From an uncultured Pelagibacteraceae bacterium (GTDB lineage: Bacteria; Pseudomonadota; Alphaproteobacteria; Pelagibacterales; Pelagibacteraceae), in the NCBI GenBank assembly GCA_902518165.1, contig CABYFB010000005.1:1-64000 (forward strand): DNA of 64,000 bases, given 5' to 3'. Numbering within the stretch: position 1 is the first letter of the stretch; the number at the start of each line of letters is the position of its first letter. The notes under the pieces are model-generated. The model saw nothing but the letters and a program-made list of their open reading frames with translations, made no database searches and had not been told where the DNA came from. Of the stretch, positions 24,330 through 33,587 are shown piece by piece. Position numbers and translations under genes: made by a program.

Positions 24330-25774
24330 TTTCTACTATCCACAATCAATGTATCTTTAGATCCACCACCTTGAGAACTGTTAACTATAGTACTACCTTT
24401 TTTTAGAGCAACTCTAGTTAATCCACCCGTTGTTACATAAGTTGATTTACCTGTTAAAATAAAAGGTCTTAAATCTAAATGTCTAGGCTCGATGTTATCA
24501 GGTGTAATCGTAGGAACAGTAGAAAGAATTTCCAATGGTTGTGCAATGTAATTTCTGGGATTTTTTTTTATATTTTTTATCATTTCTTCTTTTTCTGCTT
24601 TAGAAGCTTTAGGACCAATCATAATTCCATAGCCACCCGATGCATTTGAAGGTTTGACTACATATTTGGAGATATTATCTATAACGTGTTCTCTATTTTT
24701 TTTATCTCCACAAAGAAGAGTTTCAACTTGATCAATAATTGGTTGTTCTCCTAAATAGTAAATGATCATTTTATTAACATAAGAATAAACTGCTTTATCA
24801 TCTGCAACTCCTGTTCCTAAAGCATTAATAATTCCAACATTTCCTTTTCTCCAACATTTGAAAACACCAGGCACACCTAATAAGGATCCCTTGAAAAAAA
24901 CTTTTGGATCCATAAAATTATCATCTATTCGTCTATAAATACAATCTACCTTCAAAGGGCCTTTAACTGTTTTCATGTAAACATGATCGTTTTCAACAAA
25001 TAAATCTTTACCCTCCACCAATGCTATTCCCATTTGTTCCGCTAAAAAAGAGTGTTCAAAATAAGCTGAATTATAAATACCAGGTGTTAATAAAACCATG
25101 TGTGGGTTATTAGTTTTTTTTGGAATACACTCTGTCATACAATTATATAATTTATTTGCATATTGATGAACTGAAGAAACTTTATATCTTGTAAATAGTT
25201 CTGGAAAAATATCTCTCATTACCATTCTATTTTCCAGCATATATGAAACTCCAGACGGTACTCTTAAGTTATCTTCAAGAACTAAAAAATCCCCATCAAT
25301 GTTTTTTATAAGATCAATCCCAGATATATTTGACCATGCTTTGTGTTTTGGTGAGAAACCTTCACATTCTTTTAAATATAGAGGAGAATTAAAAATTAAT
25401 TCTTTAGGTATTACTTTGTCTTTAAATATTTTTTTTGCATTGTAGACATCATCGATAAATAAATTTAGTGCCTTAACTCTTTGTGCAAGTCCCTTTGCAA
25501 CCTTTAACCATTGACTTTTTGGTATAATTCTAGGAATGATGTCTAAAGGCCATTTTTTCTCTTCAGCTCTATTGTTTGCAGCATAAACTCTAAAATTTAT
25601 TCCTCTAGCGCTTATTGTACTTTGACAATTTTTTTCTATTTCTTGTAATTTTTTTTTTCCATATTTTTCAAGTATGCCTGCAATGATCTTAGCATGACTT
25701 CTCAACTTCTTCTCTTTACTGATATATCCATCAAAAGTTGATTTAGAATCGTAATTTTTCCAAAAATCAGACAT
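24326..25774 (-). CDS. Circularly permuted ATP-grasp family protein
   Basis: A 482-residue member of the circularly permuted ATP-grasp (type 2) family. Recognisable stretches are NGINFR-like ARGINFRVYAANN, the LEDNLRVPSGVSYMLENR block, CIYRRIDDNFMDP, GTGVADDKAVYSYVNKMI, VVKPSNASGGYGIMIGP, and the C-terminal RPFILTG...GGLTRVA and SSQGGGSKDTLIV segments. In other bacteria this protein travels with an alpha-E protein, a transglutaminase-like protein and a proteasome-type protease, a proposed peptide-ligation and processing system. Here only the protease is present, divergent across 114 bp. The substrate of the ligase is unknown. Confidence 0.88.
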   Translation of the reverse strand: MSDFWKNYDSKSTFDGYISKEKKLRSHAKIIAGILEKYGKKKLQEIEKNCQSTISARGINFRVYAANNRAEEKKWPLDIIPRIIPKSQWLKVAKGLAQRVKALNLFIDDVYNAKKIFKDKVIPKELIFNSPLYLKECEGFSPKHKAWSNISGIDLIKNIDGDFLVLEDNLRVPSGVSYMLENRMVMRDIFPELFTRYKVSSVHQYANKLYNCMTECIPKKTNNPHMVLLTPGIYNSAYFEHSFLAEQMGIALVEGKDLFVENDHVYMKTVKGPLKVDCIYRRIDDNFMDPKVFFKGSLLGVPGVFKCWRKGNVGIINALGTGVADDKAVYSYVNKMIIYYLGEQPIIDQVETLLCGDKKNREHVIDNISKYVVKPSNASGGYGIMIGPKASKAEKEEMIKNIKKNPRNYIAQPLEILSTVPTITPDNIEPRHLDLRPFILTGKSTYVTTGGLTRVALKKGSTIVNSSQGGGSKDTLIVDSRN

Positions 25775-25888
25775 ATTAATTTAATTTTTTTACATAAGAG
25801 TTAAATAAGCAAATGATTAAATTCGATATCTGATATGAAATAAATGGGTTTTATTGTAATCACATATAATTTAAACATTTAACTTATT

Positions 25889-26611
25889 ATGACTTATTGT
25901 ATTGGCATTAAAACAGAAACAGGACTAGTTTTTGCATCAGACTCTAGAACAAATGCTGGATTGGACAATGTAAATATATATTCTAAAATGCTTACACACG
26001 ATGTTGGAGATAGAACAATAGTAATTGTTACATCAGGAAATCTTGGAACTTCTCAAGCAGTTTATAATTCAATAAAAAAAGATTTAAAAAGCGAAACAGG
26101 TATTATGAATTTAAATACTTGTAGTGATTTTGAACAAATTGCTTCCTACATAGGTTCTCTCAATATTGAAAATTCATCTCCTCAAGGAATTAATACTGAT
26201 AGCGTTTTATTAGGTTCAACTTTTATTGTCGGTGGTCAAATAAAAGATCAACCTCCTGAATTATACTTAGTTTACCCTCAAGGTAATTATATTCGTCCAG
26301 CAGATAGCAAACCATATTTAGTAATAGGAGAAGTGAAATATGGAAAACCTATTTTAGATAGAGTAATTACTCCAAATGTCTCAATTGGAGATGCATCGAG
26401 ATGTGCACTGATATCAATGGACTCTACATTAAAAAGTGATTTAACTGTTGGTCCACCAATAGATTTTGCTGTGATAAAAAAAGATGAAATCAAAATAGCA
26501 TCGCTTAAATGTTTAAATATGAATGACCCTGAATTTTCCAAAGTTTGTAATCAATGGTCACAAGGTATTTTTAAAATATTTGATTCTTTTCAAAGGTTTG
26601 ACTGGGAATAA
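25889..26611 (+). CDS. Proteasome-type protease (COG3484-like)
   Basis: A 240-residue Ntn-hydrolase related to proteasome beta subunits. The N-terminus MTYCIGIKTETGLVFASDSRTN gives Thr2 as likely nucleophile after methionine removal, with the ASDSR strand typical of the family; YSKMLTHDVGDRTIVIVTSGN and the STLKSDLTVGPPIDFAVI segment follow. It has no signal peptide, so it should act in the cytoplasm. Members are usually linked to circularly permuted ATP-grasp/alpha-E/transglutaminase genes; here the ATP-grasp gene is divergent next door. Family call firm, substrate unknown. Confidence 0.88.
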   Translation: MTYCIGIKTETGLVFASDSRTNAGLDNVNIYSKMLTHDVGDRTIVIVTSGNLGTSQAVYNSIKKDLKSETGIMNLNTCSDFEQIASYIGSLNIENSSPQGINTDSVLLGSTFIVGGQIKDQPPELYLVYPQGNYIRPADSKPYLVIGEVKYGKPILDRVITPNVSIGDASRCALISMDSTLKSDLTVGPPIDFAVIKKDEIKIASLKCLNMNDPEFSKVCNQWSQGIFKIFDSFQRFDWE

Positions 26612-26613
26612 AA

Positions 26614-27003
26614 TTAATATTTGGTGTATTCTTTAATTTCTTTAATTTTAGAACCAGTTTTATTATTTATTTCTAATTTTAATTTTGCCCTTTCATCATT
26701 TAGGAAGTGAACATCTCTTGATAATTTTATAAATTTTTCACCAAAATCAGAATTTTTTTCACATAATCTTTTATTATCTTCTATTACCCAAAGCTTTGAA
26801 TTAATTTCTTTTAGTGAATTATATAAACTTTCAATTTCACTGTAATTTTTAATATTTGTATTTAATTGATCTTGTAAAATTTTATATTCATCATTTATGA
26901 AATTTAGTTTTTCAGGATCTTTAATTTTTTTAGATTTAATTTCTAAAATTGAAATTTTATCCAGTAATTCTCCAACTGATACTTCTACTAAAATTTTATT
27001 CAT
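26614..27003 (-). CDS. DUF6165-like protein
   Basis: A 129-residue, highly charged protein, predicted mostly helical/coiled coil. The opening MNKILVEVSVGELLDKISILEIKSKKI is characteristic of the uncharacterised DUF6165 family as I remember it; NSKLWVIEDNKRLCEKN and the VHFLNDERAKLKLEIN stretch also fit. No signal peptide or membrane segment. It lies between the protease (2 bp away, convergent) and a divergent family 9 glycosyltransferase (32 bp). A role in surface polysaccharide assembly is conceivable from the neighbour only. Function unknown. Confidence 0.75.
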   Translation of the reverse strand: MNKILVEVSVGELLDKISILEIKSKKIKDPEKLNFINDEYKILQDQLNTNIKNYSEIESLYNSLKEINSKLWVIEDNKRLCEKNSDFGEKFIKLSRDVHFLNDERAKLKLEINNKTGSKIKEIKEYTKY

Positions 27004-27035
27004 ATAAATCGATATTATGTTAAGTTGTTAAAAAT

Positions 27036-27977
27036 ATGTCTAATATACTTATTATAAAACATGGATCTTTAGGTGATATAGCGCAAGCAAGTGGTGCAAT
27101 TCAAGATATATCTGATAACCATCCAAATGACGATATTTATATACTATCAACCAAACCTTATCATGATTTATTAAAAAAGAATCCAAATATAATAGATGTT
27201 ATTTTGGATAAACGACTCTCTAGATTTAATTTAATTTATTTATATTTATTAATGAGAAAAATAAAAAAATATAAATTTATTAAAGTTTACGATCTTCAAA
27301 ATTCTAAAAGAACAAGTTTTTATAAAAAAATTCTTTACCCTAAAGCTTCTTCAGATGTTTGGTCCTCTTCTGAAACAACTCTCCCAGAGGGAACTAATAA
27401 GACAGATTTTGACAAAGATACTGTTTTAAATCGTTTTGAGCATCAGTTAAATGCGTCTGGTATCAAAACTGATAAAGTAATCAAACCAGATTTTTCATGG
27501 AGTTGTGAGGATATTTCAGATATCAAAAAAAAATATAATTTAAATAAGTATATAATTTTATTCCCTTTTTCATCATCTCACTTAACTATAAAAAGATGGC
27601 CGTATTACAATGAATTGATAAAAAAAATTAAATCCTTTTTTAGAGATGAATTCCAAATATTAATTGCCCCCGGTCCAAATGAAATCAAATTAGCAAATGA
27701 TATTGATGCTAATATTATTTTAGATAATGATAAAGCATTAAGCATTTCTCAACTTTCGTCATTAATAAAAGATAGTTATTTTGTTATATCTAATGATACT
27801 GGGCCAGCACACATGGCTGCACATTTAAATGTAAAAGGATTAGTTTTATTTGGATCACATACTACTGCAAAAAAAGTTAGTATTGAAAGAAAACATTTTA
27901 AAGCAATCCAAGTTTCAGATTTGTCTAAACTTTCAGCAGATAAAGTATTTCAAAGAATGCAAGAAGCAATTAATTAG
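27036..27977 (+). CDS. Glycosyltransferase family 9 (heptosyltransferase-like)
   Basis: A 313-residue GT-B glycosyltransferase. The N-terminus NILIIKHGSLGDIAQASGAIQ and the C-terminal nucleotide-sugar site DSYFVISNDTGPAHMAAHL are the two hallmarks of the ADP-heptose:LPS heptosyltransferase family; the LILF-type motif appears as YIILFPFSSS. It would add a sugar to lipopolysaccharide core or another surface glycan at the inner face of the inner membrane. Donor and acceptor are not assignable. Its last 8 bp overlap the convergent AbrB-family gene. Confidence 0.88.
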   Translation: MSNILIIKHGSLGDIAQASGAIQDISDNHPNDDIYILSTKPYHDLLKKNPNIIDVILDKRLSRFNLIYLYLLMRKIKKYKFIKVYDLQNSKRTSFYKKILYPKASSDVWSSSETTLPEGTNKTDFDKDTVLNRFEHQLNASGIKTDKVIKPDFSWSCEDISDIKKKYNLNKYIILFPFSSSHLTIKRWPYYNELIKKIKSFFRDEFQILIAPGPNEIKLANDIDANIILDNDKALSISQLSSLIKDSYFVISNDTGPAHMAAHLNVKGLVLFGSHTTAKKVSIERKHFKAIQVSDLSKLSADKVFQRMQEAIN

Positions 27978-29049
27978 TTTTTCTAAATTTTGATAATAAA
28001 AAAGGTAAAAATAAAACTATTATAAAAATTCTTAAAAAATGATGGTAGCTCACAAATATTGGATCTATGTTATAAGCAACACTAATAACCACCATTTCAT
28101 GAATTCCTCCAGGCGCAAAACTTAAAAAAGTTGGGATAAATTCAAACCCTATATAAGTGAGCAAATAAGCAGTTATCATTGCAACAATTACCAAAATTGA
28201 ACTAACTATTATTCCATGAAATATAAAAAATAATAACTCATTAATTTTTAATCCGTTTAATCTGGTGCCTAAAGCAGTGCCTAGAAATATAAATGCAATA
28301 TTTATAAATGCATCTGGAAATCTGGCATTAATTATTTCAAAAGTATAAAAAGCACCAGATAAAGCCATTGCACCAACTAAAGTGGGTGATGGAATTTTAT
28401 AATTTTTTAAGATGTTTGCAAAAATGAAACAGATTATTAATAAAAATAATATTTCTAAAAAATATCTTTCATTATAGATATTTTCATAATTGTAACCGGT
28501 CATTTCTGAGAAACCTAAATTATTAATAAAAAAAATTGGAACAAAACTTACAATAAATATCACCCTAGTAGCCTGAGGGATCAAAACACCTTTATCATTT
28601 TTTGATTTACCAAATTCTAATAAAGCTGCAGATATTGGAACAAATGCACCCGGAAGAGCTGCTAAAACTGAAATGAATTTACTAAATTTACAAACTTTAA
28701 AAAAATAATAACCAGCAAGAATAGTACTGACTATTGTGCATATTAACATCGCTAATGACGAAAAAATCCATAGATGAATTTTATACAATAATGTTACATT
28801 TAAAGTTCCGCCAAGAATTATACCAACAATTAAAAATATAGGATTTAATAATTTCGTTGGAAAAACTATTTTAAAATTTGTAAATGCGAAACATAAATTT
28901 AAACCTAGAGATCCTAATAACCAGGGCAAAGGTAGGCTAATTAAAGTACCTATGTATCCACCAACAAGTCCTATAAATAGAGCTTTATAACTACCTAATA
29001 AAGCTAAAATATATTCCTTTATTTTTTTGGAAAAATTATATTTGAGCAT
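27970..29049 (-). CDS. AbrB-family membrane protein (PF05145 type)
   Basis: A 359-residue integral membrane protein with about ten hydrophobic segments. It carries the family's internal repeat: GGYIGTLISLPLPWLLGSLG near the start, the central AALPGAFVPISAALLEFG, then APGGIHEMVVISVAYNIDP near the C-terminus. Databases call this family AbrB or putative ammonia monooxygenase, both misleading; it is probably a transporter or a regulator of transport. It is divergent from the TTT operon with 61 bp between starts, and such pairing suggests a related organic-acid function. Confidence 0.82.
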   Translation of the reverse strand: MLKYNFSKKIKEYILALLGSYKALFIGLVGGYIGTLISLPLPWLLGSLGLNLCFAFTNFKIVFPTKLLNPIFLIVGIILGGTLNVTLLYKIHLWIFSSLAMLICTIVSTILAGYYFFKVCKFSKFISVLAALPGAFVPISAALLEFGKSKNDKGVLIPQATRVIFIVSFVPIFFINNLGFSEMTGYNYENIYNERYFLEILFLLIICFIFANILKNYKIPSPTLVGAMALSGAFYTFEIINARFPDAFINIAFIFLGTALGTRLNGLKINELLFFIFHGIIVSSILVIVAMITAYLLTYIGFEFIPTFLSFAPGGIHEMVVISVAYNIDPIFVSYHHFLRIFIIVLFLPFLLSKFRKTN

Positions 29050-29110
29050 TGACTAAAATTTATAACTTATGTTTAATGATCGTTTCATAAATATAATAAG
29101 AGAGGAAATA

Positions 29111-30085
29111 ATGAAACTAATTAAAACTTTTATTTCAGTTTTATTCTCTGCTTTCCTTCTATTTTCATCAACAAGTTCATTTGCAGTTGAAAAATTACAT
29201 TTTTTAATTGGCGGTGGTGCTGGTGGTGGATGGGATGGAACTGCTAGAGGTACTGGAGAAGCATTAACAAAAGCTGGTTTTTTGAAAAGTGCATCATTTG
29301 AAAACATGTCAGGTGGTGGAGGTGGTAAGGCTTTGGCTTACCTAATCAATAACGCTCCGAAAGATACAGTTTTAGTTCAGTCAACACCATTGGTGTTAAG
29401 ATCTATTACAAGACACAAAGGTTATATAAAAGGTACTGGCACTTTATCTTATAAAGATGTTAAACCAATTGCAGGTGTAATTGGAGATTATGGTGCAATA
29501 GTTGTTGCAAAAAATTCACCTATCAAAAATTTCAAAGATGCAGTTGATCAATATCAAAAAGATCCGAAGTCTATTAAAATGGCTGGAGGATCTGTAAGAG
29601 GAAGCATGGACCACTTAATAGGTGCGTTAGCTTTCCAAGCAGCTGGAGCAAATCCAAACGATGTGATTTATGTTCCATATGATGCTGGTGGAAAAGCACT
29701 TGCTGGACTTTTATCTGGCGAAACTCAAATACTTTCAACAGGTTTGGGAGAAGTAATGGGTGCCAGAGATCAAGTAAGAATAATTGGTATTACAGCTCCT
29801 GAAAGAGTAGGTGATGCACCAGAAGCTCCAACATTAAAAGAGCAAGGATATGATGTTCAGTTTGTTAACTGGAGAGGTTTCTTTGCACCAAAAAGTATGA
29901 GCATGAGTGACTATAACAAAATCTCTAAAATGCTTGGCGACGTTCAAAAAACACCAGAGTGGGAAGCTGTTAGAAAAAGAAATGCATGGGTAAATATTTA
30001 TAACCCAGGTTCTAAATTTGATGCATTCTTGGAAAAACAAACGGTTGAGATGACAGCTCTGATGAAAAAACTTGGAGTAATATAA
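29111..30085 (+). CDS. tctC: TTT transporter substrate-binding protein
   Basis: Periplasmic binding protein of a tripartite tricarboxylate transporter, 324 residues. I start it at the ATG at 29111 behind GAGG (29103-29106), which gives the signal peptide MKLIKTFISVLFSAFLLFSS... cleaved near SFA-VE; an earlier ATG-like start at 29069 would bury this. Family features: GGGAGGGWDGTAR close to the mature N-terminus, VKPIAGVIGDYGAIVV, and YVPYDAGGKALAGLLSGE. Ligand could be citrate, another carboxylate or an unrelated organic acid; TctC homologues are very diverse. Permease subunits follow directly. Confidence 0.92.
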   Translation: MKLIKTFISVLFSAFLLFSSTSSFAVEKLHFLIGGGAGGGWDGTARGTGEALTKAGFLKSASFENMSGGGGGKALAYLINNAPKDTVLVQSTPLVLRSITRHKGYIKGTGTLSYKDVKPIAGVIGDYGAIVVAKNSPIKNFKDAVDQYQKDPKSIKMAGGSVRGSMDHLIGALAFQAAGANPNDVIYVPYDAGGKALAGLLSGETQILSTGLGEVMGARDQVRIIGITAPERVGDAPEAPTLKEQGYDVQFVNWRGFFAPKSMSMSDYNKISKMLGDVQKTPEWEAVRKRNAWVNIYNPGSKFDAFLEKQTVEMTALMKKLGVI

Positions 30086-30105
30086 TCTTTATAGATTATT
30101 AAAGA
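30086..30105 (+). repeat. Weak A+T-rich hairpin after TTT binding-protein gene
   Basis: TCTTTA (30086-30091) pairs with TAAAGA (30100-30105) around an 8-nt loop, starting at the base after the binding-protein stop codon. Six A+T-rich pairs is weak and could be chance; I list it because the three other binding-protein genes in this window also end with a hairpin before their permease genes. Confidence 0.3.
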
Positions 30106-30115
30106 ATGTAAAGCA

Positions 30116-30586
30116 GTGAGAATAAGTCCTACAAAATTTATCTCACTGCTTTTTCTAGTTTTATCAGTATTTTATCTATACACAGCTTACAACATTCAAG
30201 TATTTGCATTTGATGAGAACGCTCCATTCAATGCTAGGACTTTTCCAATATATTTAGGTTGGGCTGGAATAATTTTATCAAGTTTAAAAATAATATTACC
30301 TGAAAAAGTTACTACAGAGGTAAATCATAAACACTTAGATTATAAAAGTATAATCTATCTAATAATTATCTCACTAATATATGCAGCTGTAATTTTGAAA
30401 ATTGGATATTTTATATCAACTTCTTTATTTCTTTTTGCATCTTACTATTTCTTAGGTGAAAGAAGATGGGGGTTAATGTTTATTTTATCTTTCCCATTTG
30501 TTGCTGCATTTATGTATTTGTTACATGGATTATTAAACATTTATCTTCGTGATCCGTTTTTAAAATATATCGGAGTTATGGGATGA
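30116..30586 (+). CDS. tctB: TTT transporter small membrane subunit
   Basis: A 156-residue inner-membrane protein with four hydrophobic segments (about 8-26, 44-60, 85-103, 110-145), the expected TctB architecture. The FPIYLGWAGIILS segment after the periplasmic loop is typical. No ATG exists near the frame's start; a GTG at 30116 is the best candidate, with poor Shine-Dalgarno support. It overlaps TctA by 4 bp (ATGA), so the membrane subunits are coupled. Confidence 0.85.
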   Translation: MRISPTKFISLLFLVLSVFYLYTAYNIQVFAFDENAPFNARTFPIYLGWAGIILSSLKIILPEKVTTEVNHKHLDYKSIIYLIIISLIYAAVILKIGYFISTSLFLFASYYFLGERRWGLMFILSFPFVAAFMYLLHGLLNIYLRDPFLKYIGVMG

Positions 30587-32082
30587 TAGAAGGTATACTT
30601 ATCGGATTATCAACTGCTTTATCTCTAACAAATATTTTAATGGTGATGGTTGGATGTTTTGCAGGAACAATAATTGGAATGTTACCTGGACTTGGACCAA
30701 TGACTGCAATTGCATTAATGATACCAATTACTTATGGCTTTGATCCATCAACAGGTTTGATTTTGATGGCTGGTGTTTACTACGGTGCAGTATTTGGAGG
30801 ATCAACATCTTCAATTTTATTAAATGCTCCTGGAATACCAGGAACTGTTGCTACTGCTTTTGATGGTTATCCAATGGCACAACAAGGTAAAGCTGGTAAA
30901 GCTTTAGCGATAGCAGCATATAGTTCATTTGCAGGTGGAACAATTTCTGCAATATTTTTATTAGTTGCAGCCCCTAGTTTGTCAAAAGTAAGTTTAGCTT
31001 TTAGATCACCTGATTATTTTGCATTAATGATCTTAGGTTTAACTGCCATTTCTGCATTTTCGTCAAAAGGACAGTTTTTAAAGGCAATGATGATGGTAGT
31101 TTTAGGATTAATGTTAGCAACTGTAGGACAAGACTCGTTGTCAGATATCACAAGGTTCACATTTAATAATATGAATCTAACTGATGGAATAAGCTTTGTA
31201 TTAATCGTCATGGCTACATTTGCAATGAGTGAAGCTCTTACAATTATTTTTAGAGGAAAAGATCCAAATAGAGCTGCAAAACAAATTTCATTAACAGAAC
31301 TAGGTTCAATTAAAGTAAATAAAGAGGAAACAATCAAAATGGCTAAAACGATACCTAGGTCATCTATATTGGGTTTTTTGATAGGTGTTCTACCTGGAGC
31401 AGGCGCAACTATAGCATCTTTCTTAGCTTATGGAATGGAAAGAAATTATGTGAATGAAGAAGAAAAACAAAAATTTGGAAAAGGTAGTGTTCATGGTTTA
31501 TCCGCACCAGAAACTGCTAACAATGCAGCTTGCTCTGGATCATTTGTTCCATTACTAACATTAGGAATTCCTGGGAGTGGCACAACAGCTGTAATGCTTG
31601 GAGCTCTTTTAGGATTTGGTATTCAGCCAGGACCAAGACTTTATCAGACAAACCCTGAAATTTTTTGGTCGGTTATCATGTCAATGTATATTGGTATGGT
31701 TGTACTTTTAATTTTAAATTTGCCATTAATTCCTTATATAGCTAGAATTTTAGCGGTACCTAGAAATTACTTAATACCTTTAATTTTATTTTTCTCCGTG
31801 ACTGGAATTTATTTAATGTCATTTAATAATTTTGATATTTTTTTAATGATAGGTATTGCAGTGGTTGCAACTTTTTTAAGGCTCTATGATTTTCCCATGC
31901 CACCTTTAATATTAGCTTTTGTACTAGGGGGATTAATGGAGGAAACATTGAGAAGGTCACTTTTAATAAGTGATGGTTCACCTAATTTTTTATGGGATAG
32001 ACCAATAACTCTAATAATATTATTGATCACAATCACAATTGTTGGGTGGCAAATTTTTTCAACTTTTAGAAAAAAAAGTTAA
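30583..32082 (+). CDS. tctA: TTT transporter large membrane subunit
   Basis: A 499-residue inner-membrane protein with about twelve segments. The duplicated TctA signature is plain: GMLPGLGPMTAIALMIPITYG (early, about 33-53) and GVLPGAGATIASFLAYG (about 267-283), plus FGGSTSSILLNAPGIPG and TLGIPGSGTTAVMLGAL. Together with tctC and tctB it forms a secondary, Na+- or H+-driven importer. It meets the small membrane protein gene convergently with a 4 bp overlap. Confidence 0.95.
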   Translation: MIEGILIGLSTALSLTNILMVMVGCFAGTIIGMLPGLGPMTAIALMIPITYGFDPSTGLILMAGVYYGAVFGGSTSSILLNAPGIPGTVATAFDGYPMAQQGKAGKALAIAAYSSFAGGTISAIFLLVAAPSLSKVSLAFRSPDYFALMILGLTAISAFSSKGQFLKAMMMVVLGLMLATVGQDSLSDITRFTFNNMNLTDGISFVLIVMATFAMSEALTIIFRGKDPNRAAKQISLTELGSIKVNKEETIKMAKTIPRSSILGFLIGVLPGAGATIASFLAYGMERNYVNEEEKQKFGKGSVHGLSAPETANNAACSGSFVPLLTLGIPGSGTTAVMLGALLGFGIQPGPRLYQTNPEIFWSVIMSMYIGMVVLLILNLPLIPYIARILAVPRNYLIPLILFFSVTGIYLMSFNNFDIFLMIGIAVVATFLRLYDFPMPPLILAFVLGGLMEETLRRSLLISDGSPNFLWDRPITLIILLITITIVGWQIFSTFRKKS

Positions 32083-32495
32083 ATATATATTTTATCAGCT
32101 AGACCGTAGCAAAGAATTCCACTTAGAACTGTTAAAATTCCCGATGCAATTACTCCTTCGCTATTTGTTTTTTCGTTATGTCCAAGCTTATTGATATAAA
32201 TTGTATATATCCCAATTAAAAAATATAAAACGTTTTGAGCAAAAATTAATGTAAAGAAACCCCATGTTCCTGCCAAACCATCTGCTTTAATTAACATTAT
32301 GTATAGTGCTACTAAAACTGATGCAATAAACGGTGCTCCAAAAAATCTAACCATCACAGCTGCAGAGTGATCTATATTGTATTGATCTAAAAATGACTTT
32401 GTTGCAACAACTGTTCTAAAAGCATAAACGGCGTAAACGATAAAATGAACAACAAAAATACTTAAATAAATTATTCCATTAAATTTATCTAACAT
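32079..32495 (-). CDS. Small membrane protein, unknown
   Basis: A 138-residue protein with four predicted membrane segments (about 8-26, 48-66, 75-97, 115-132) and no enzyme motif I recognise. It begins 10 bp after the stop of the upstream glycosyltransferase gene on the same strand, so the pair could be cotranscribed. The open frame is supported by its hydrophobic pattern and by tight packing between two genes. Function unknown. Confidence 0.7.
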   Translation of the reverse strand: MLDKFNGIIYLSIFVVHFIVYAVYAFRTVVATKSFLDQYNIDHSAAVMVRFFGAPFIASVLVALYIMLIKADGLAGTWGFFTLIFAQNVLYFLIGIYTIYINKLGHNEKTNSEGVIASGILTVLSGILCYGLADKIYI

Positions 32496-32504
32496 GTTTT
32501 AACT

Positions 32505-33587
32505 TTATAAGATTCTTTTGTAGTTTTCAATTATCTTATCCCAAAGAAAATTTTCAGAGTGTGTTTTGCACTCTTTTCCAAACTCAATATATTTATTACC
32601 TACAAATAAATTATCTATGCTTGAATAAATATCATCTAGGCTATTGCCATCGCAAATTAATCCTGTTTTATTATGAACAATTGCATCAGAAGCACCACCA
32701 TCTTTACCACCTATAGATGGAATCCCATATTGTGCAGCTTCAATAAAAGAAATTCCAAAGCCTTCAACTGAGGTTTTGTGAATTATTGATGGCATTATAA
32801 AAATGTTTGATTTTGCAATTAATGCATTTTTTAATTCATTAGATATGTCGCTTAAAAAATTTACATATTTATCAAGTTTTAATTCTATCACTAATTTTTT
32901 TAAATTTTCTTCTTCATCTCCGTATCCTATACAGGTGTAAGTAATATCTGGATATTTCTCTTTTAAATTCCTAATAGCCATAATAACTTTTTCATGATTT
33001 TTTCTTTTGTCAAATCTAGAAACAGTAATTAGCCTTTGTTTTTTTCCTTTAAGCATTTCTTCTGCTTGTTTAAGGTCATCTTTTGGAATTTCTTCAACGG
33101 GATCTATACCTGGATTTATGACTATTAATCTTTTTTCTTCAACTCCAAGACTAACCGCTAAATTTTTTGTAAAGTTTGAGTTTGCCACCACATGGTCAAC
33201 TTTATTTAAAACTTCTAAAACTTTTTTGTTTAATCTAGATCCTTTAGGGTGATTAATTTCTTTAGAATGAATTAGACATATTTTCTTTTTTTGGGATTTT
33301 ATAAGTTCTAAACTTTTCCAGTGATCTGCAATGATACAATTCACATTTTTATTTTCATTCAAATATTCATTTATAAGCAAAGATTTTCTATATTTTCTTA
33401 ATAATTTAACTCCACTAACTCTTTCAATTGTAAATGAAACTTTGTCATCAAATTTTTTATGATCTTCGTGATAATCGGCAAAAACTTTAACCATATCAAT
33501 TTTTGATAAAGATCTTGCTAATCCCCACATCAGATTTTGCATACCACCAACTTCAGGAGGGAAAGTTCTAGTTATTATTAAATACAT
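32505..33587 (-). CDS. Glycosyltransferase family 4
   Basis: A 360-residue GT-B glycosyltransferase. The N-terminal FPPEVGGMQNLMWGLARSL (acceptor side) and the C-terminal donor domain with VSRFDKRKNHEKVI and the EGFGISFIEAAQYGIPSIGG block (E-x7-E motif) place it in family 4. It probably adds a sugar during envelope glycan or glycolipid synthesis. It meets the upstream redoxin gene at the same base (33587, stop/start overlap). The specific product is not predictable. Confidence 0.88.
   Translation of the reverse strand: MYLIITRTFPPEVGGMQNLMWGLARSLSKIDMVKVFADYHEDHKKFDDKVSFTIERVSGVKLLRKYRKSLLINEYLNENKNVNCIIADHWKSLELIKSQKKKICLIHSKEINHPKGSRLNKKVLEVLNKVDHVVANSNFTKNLAVSLGVEEKRLIVINPGIDPVEEIPKDDLKQAEEMLKGKKQRLITVSRFDKRKNHEKVIMAIRNLKEKYPDITYTCIGYGDEEENLKKLVIELKLDKYVNFLSDISNELKNALIAKSNIFIMPSIIHKTSVEGFGISFIEAAQYGIPSIGGKDGGASDAIVHNKTGLICDGNSLDDIYSSIDNLFVGNKYIEFGKECKTHSENFLWDKIIENYKRIL

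Noticed and set aside
25775-25888. Structured RNA in the 114-bp divergent gap
   Set aside because: Only short A+T-rich inverted matches are visible, no better than chance; the gap most likely holds the two promoters.
31014-31337. Open frame of 107 codons on the minus strand inside tctA
   Set aside because: Antisense shadow of a conserved membrane protein; nothing in the neighbourhood supports expression.
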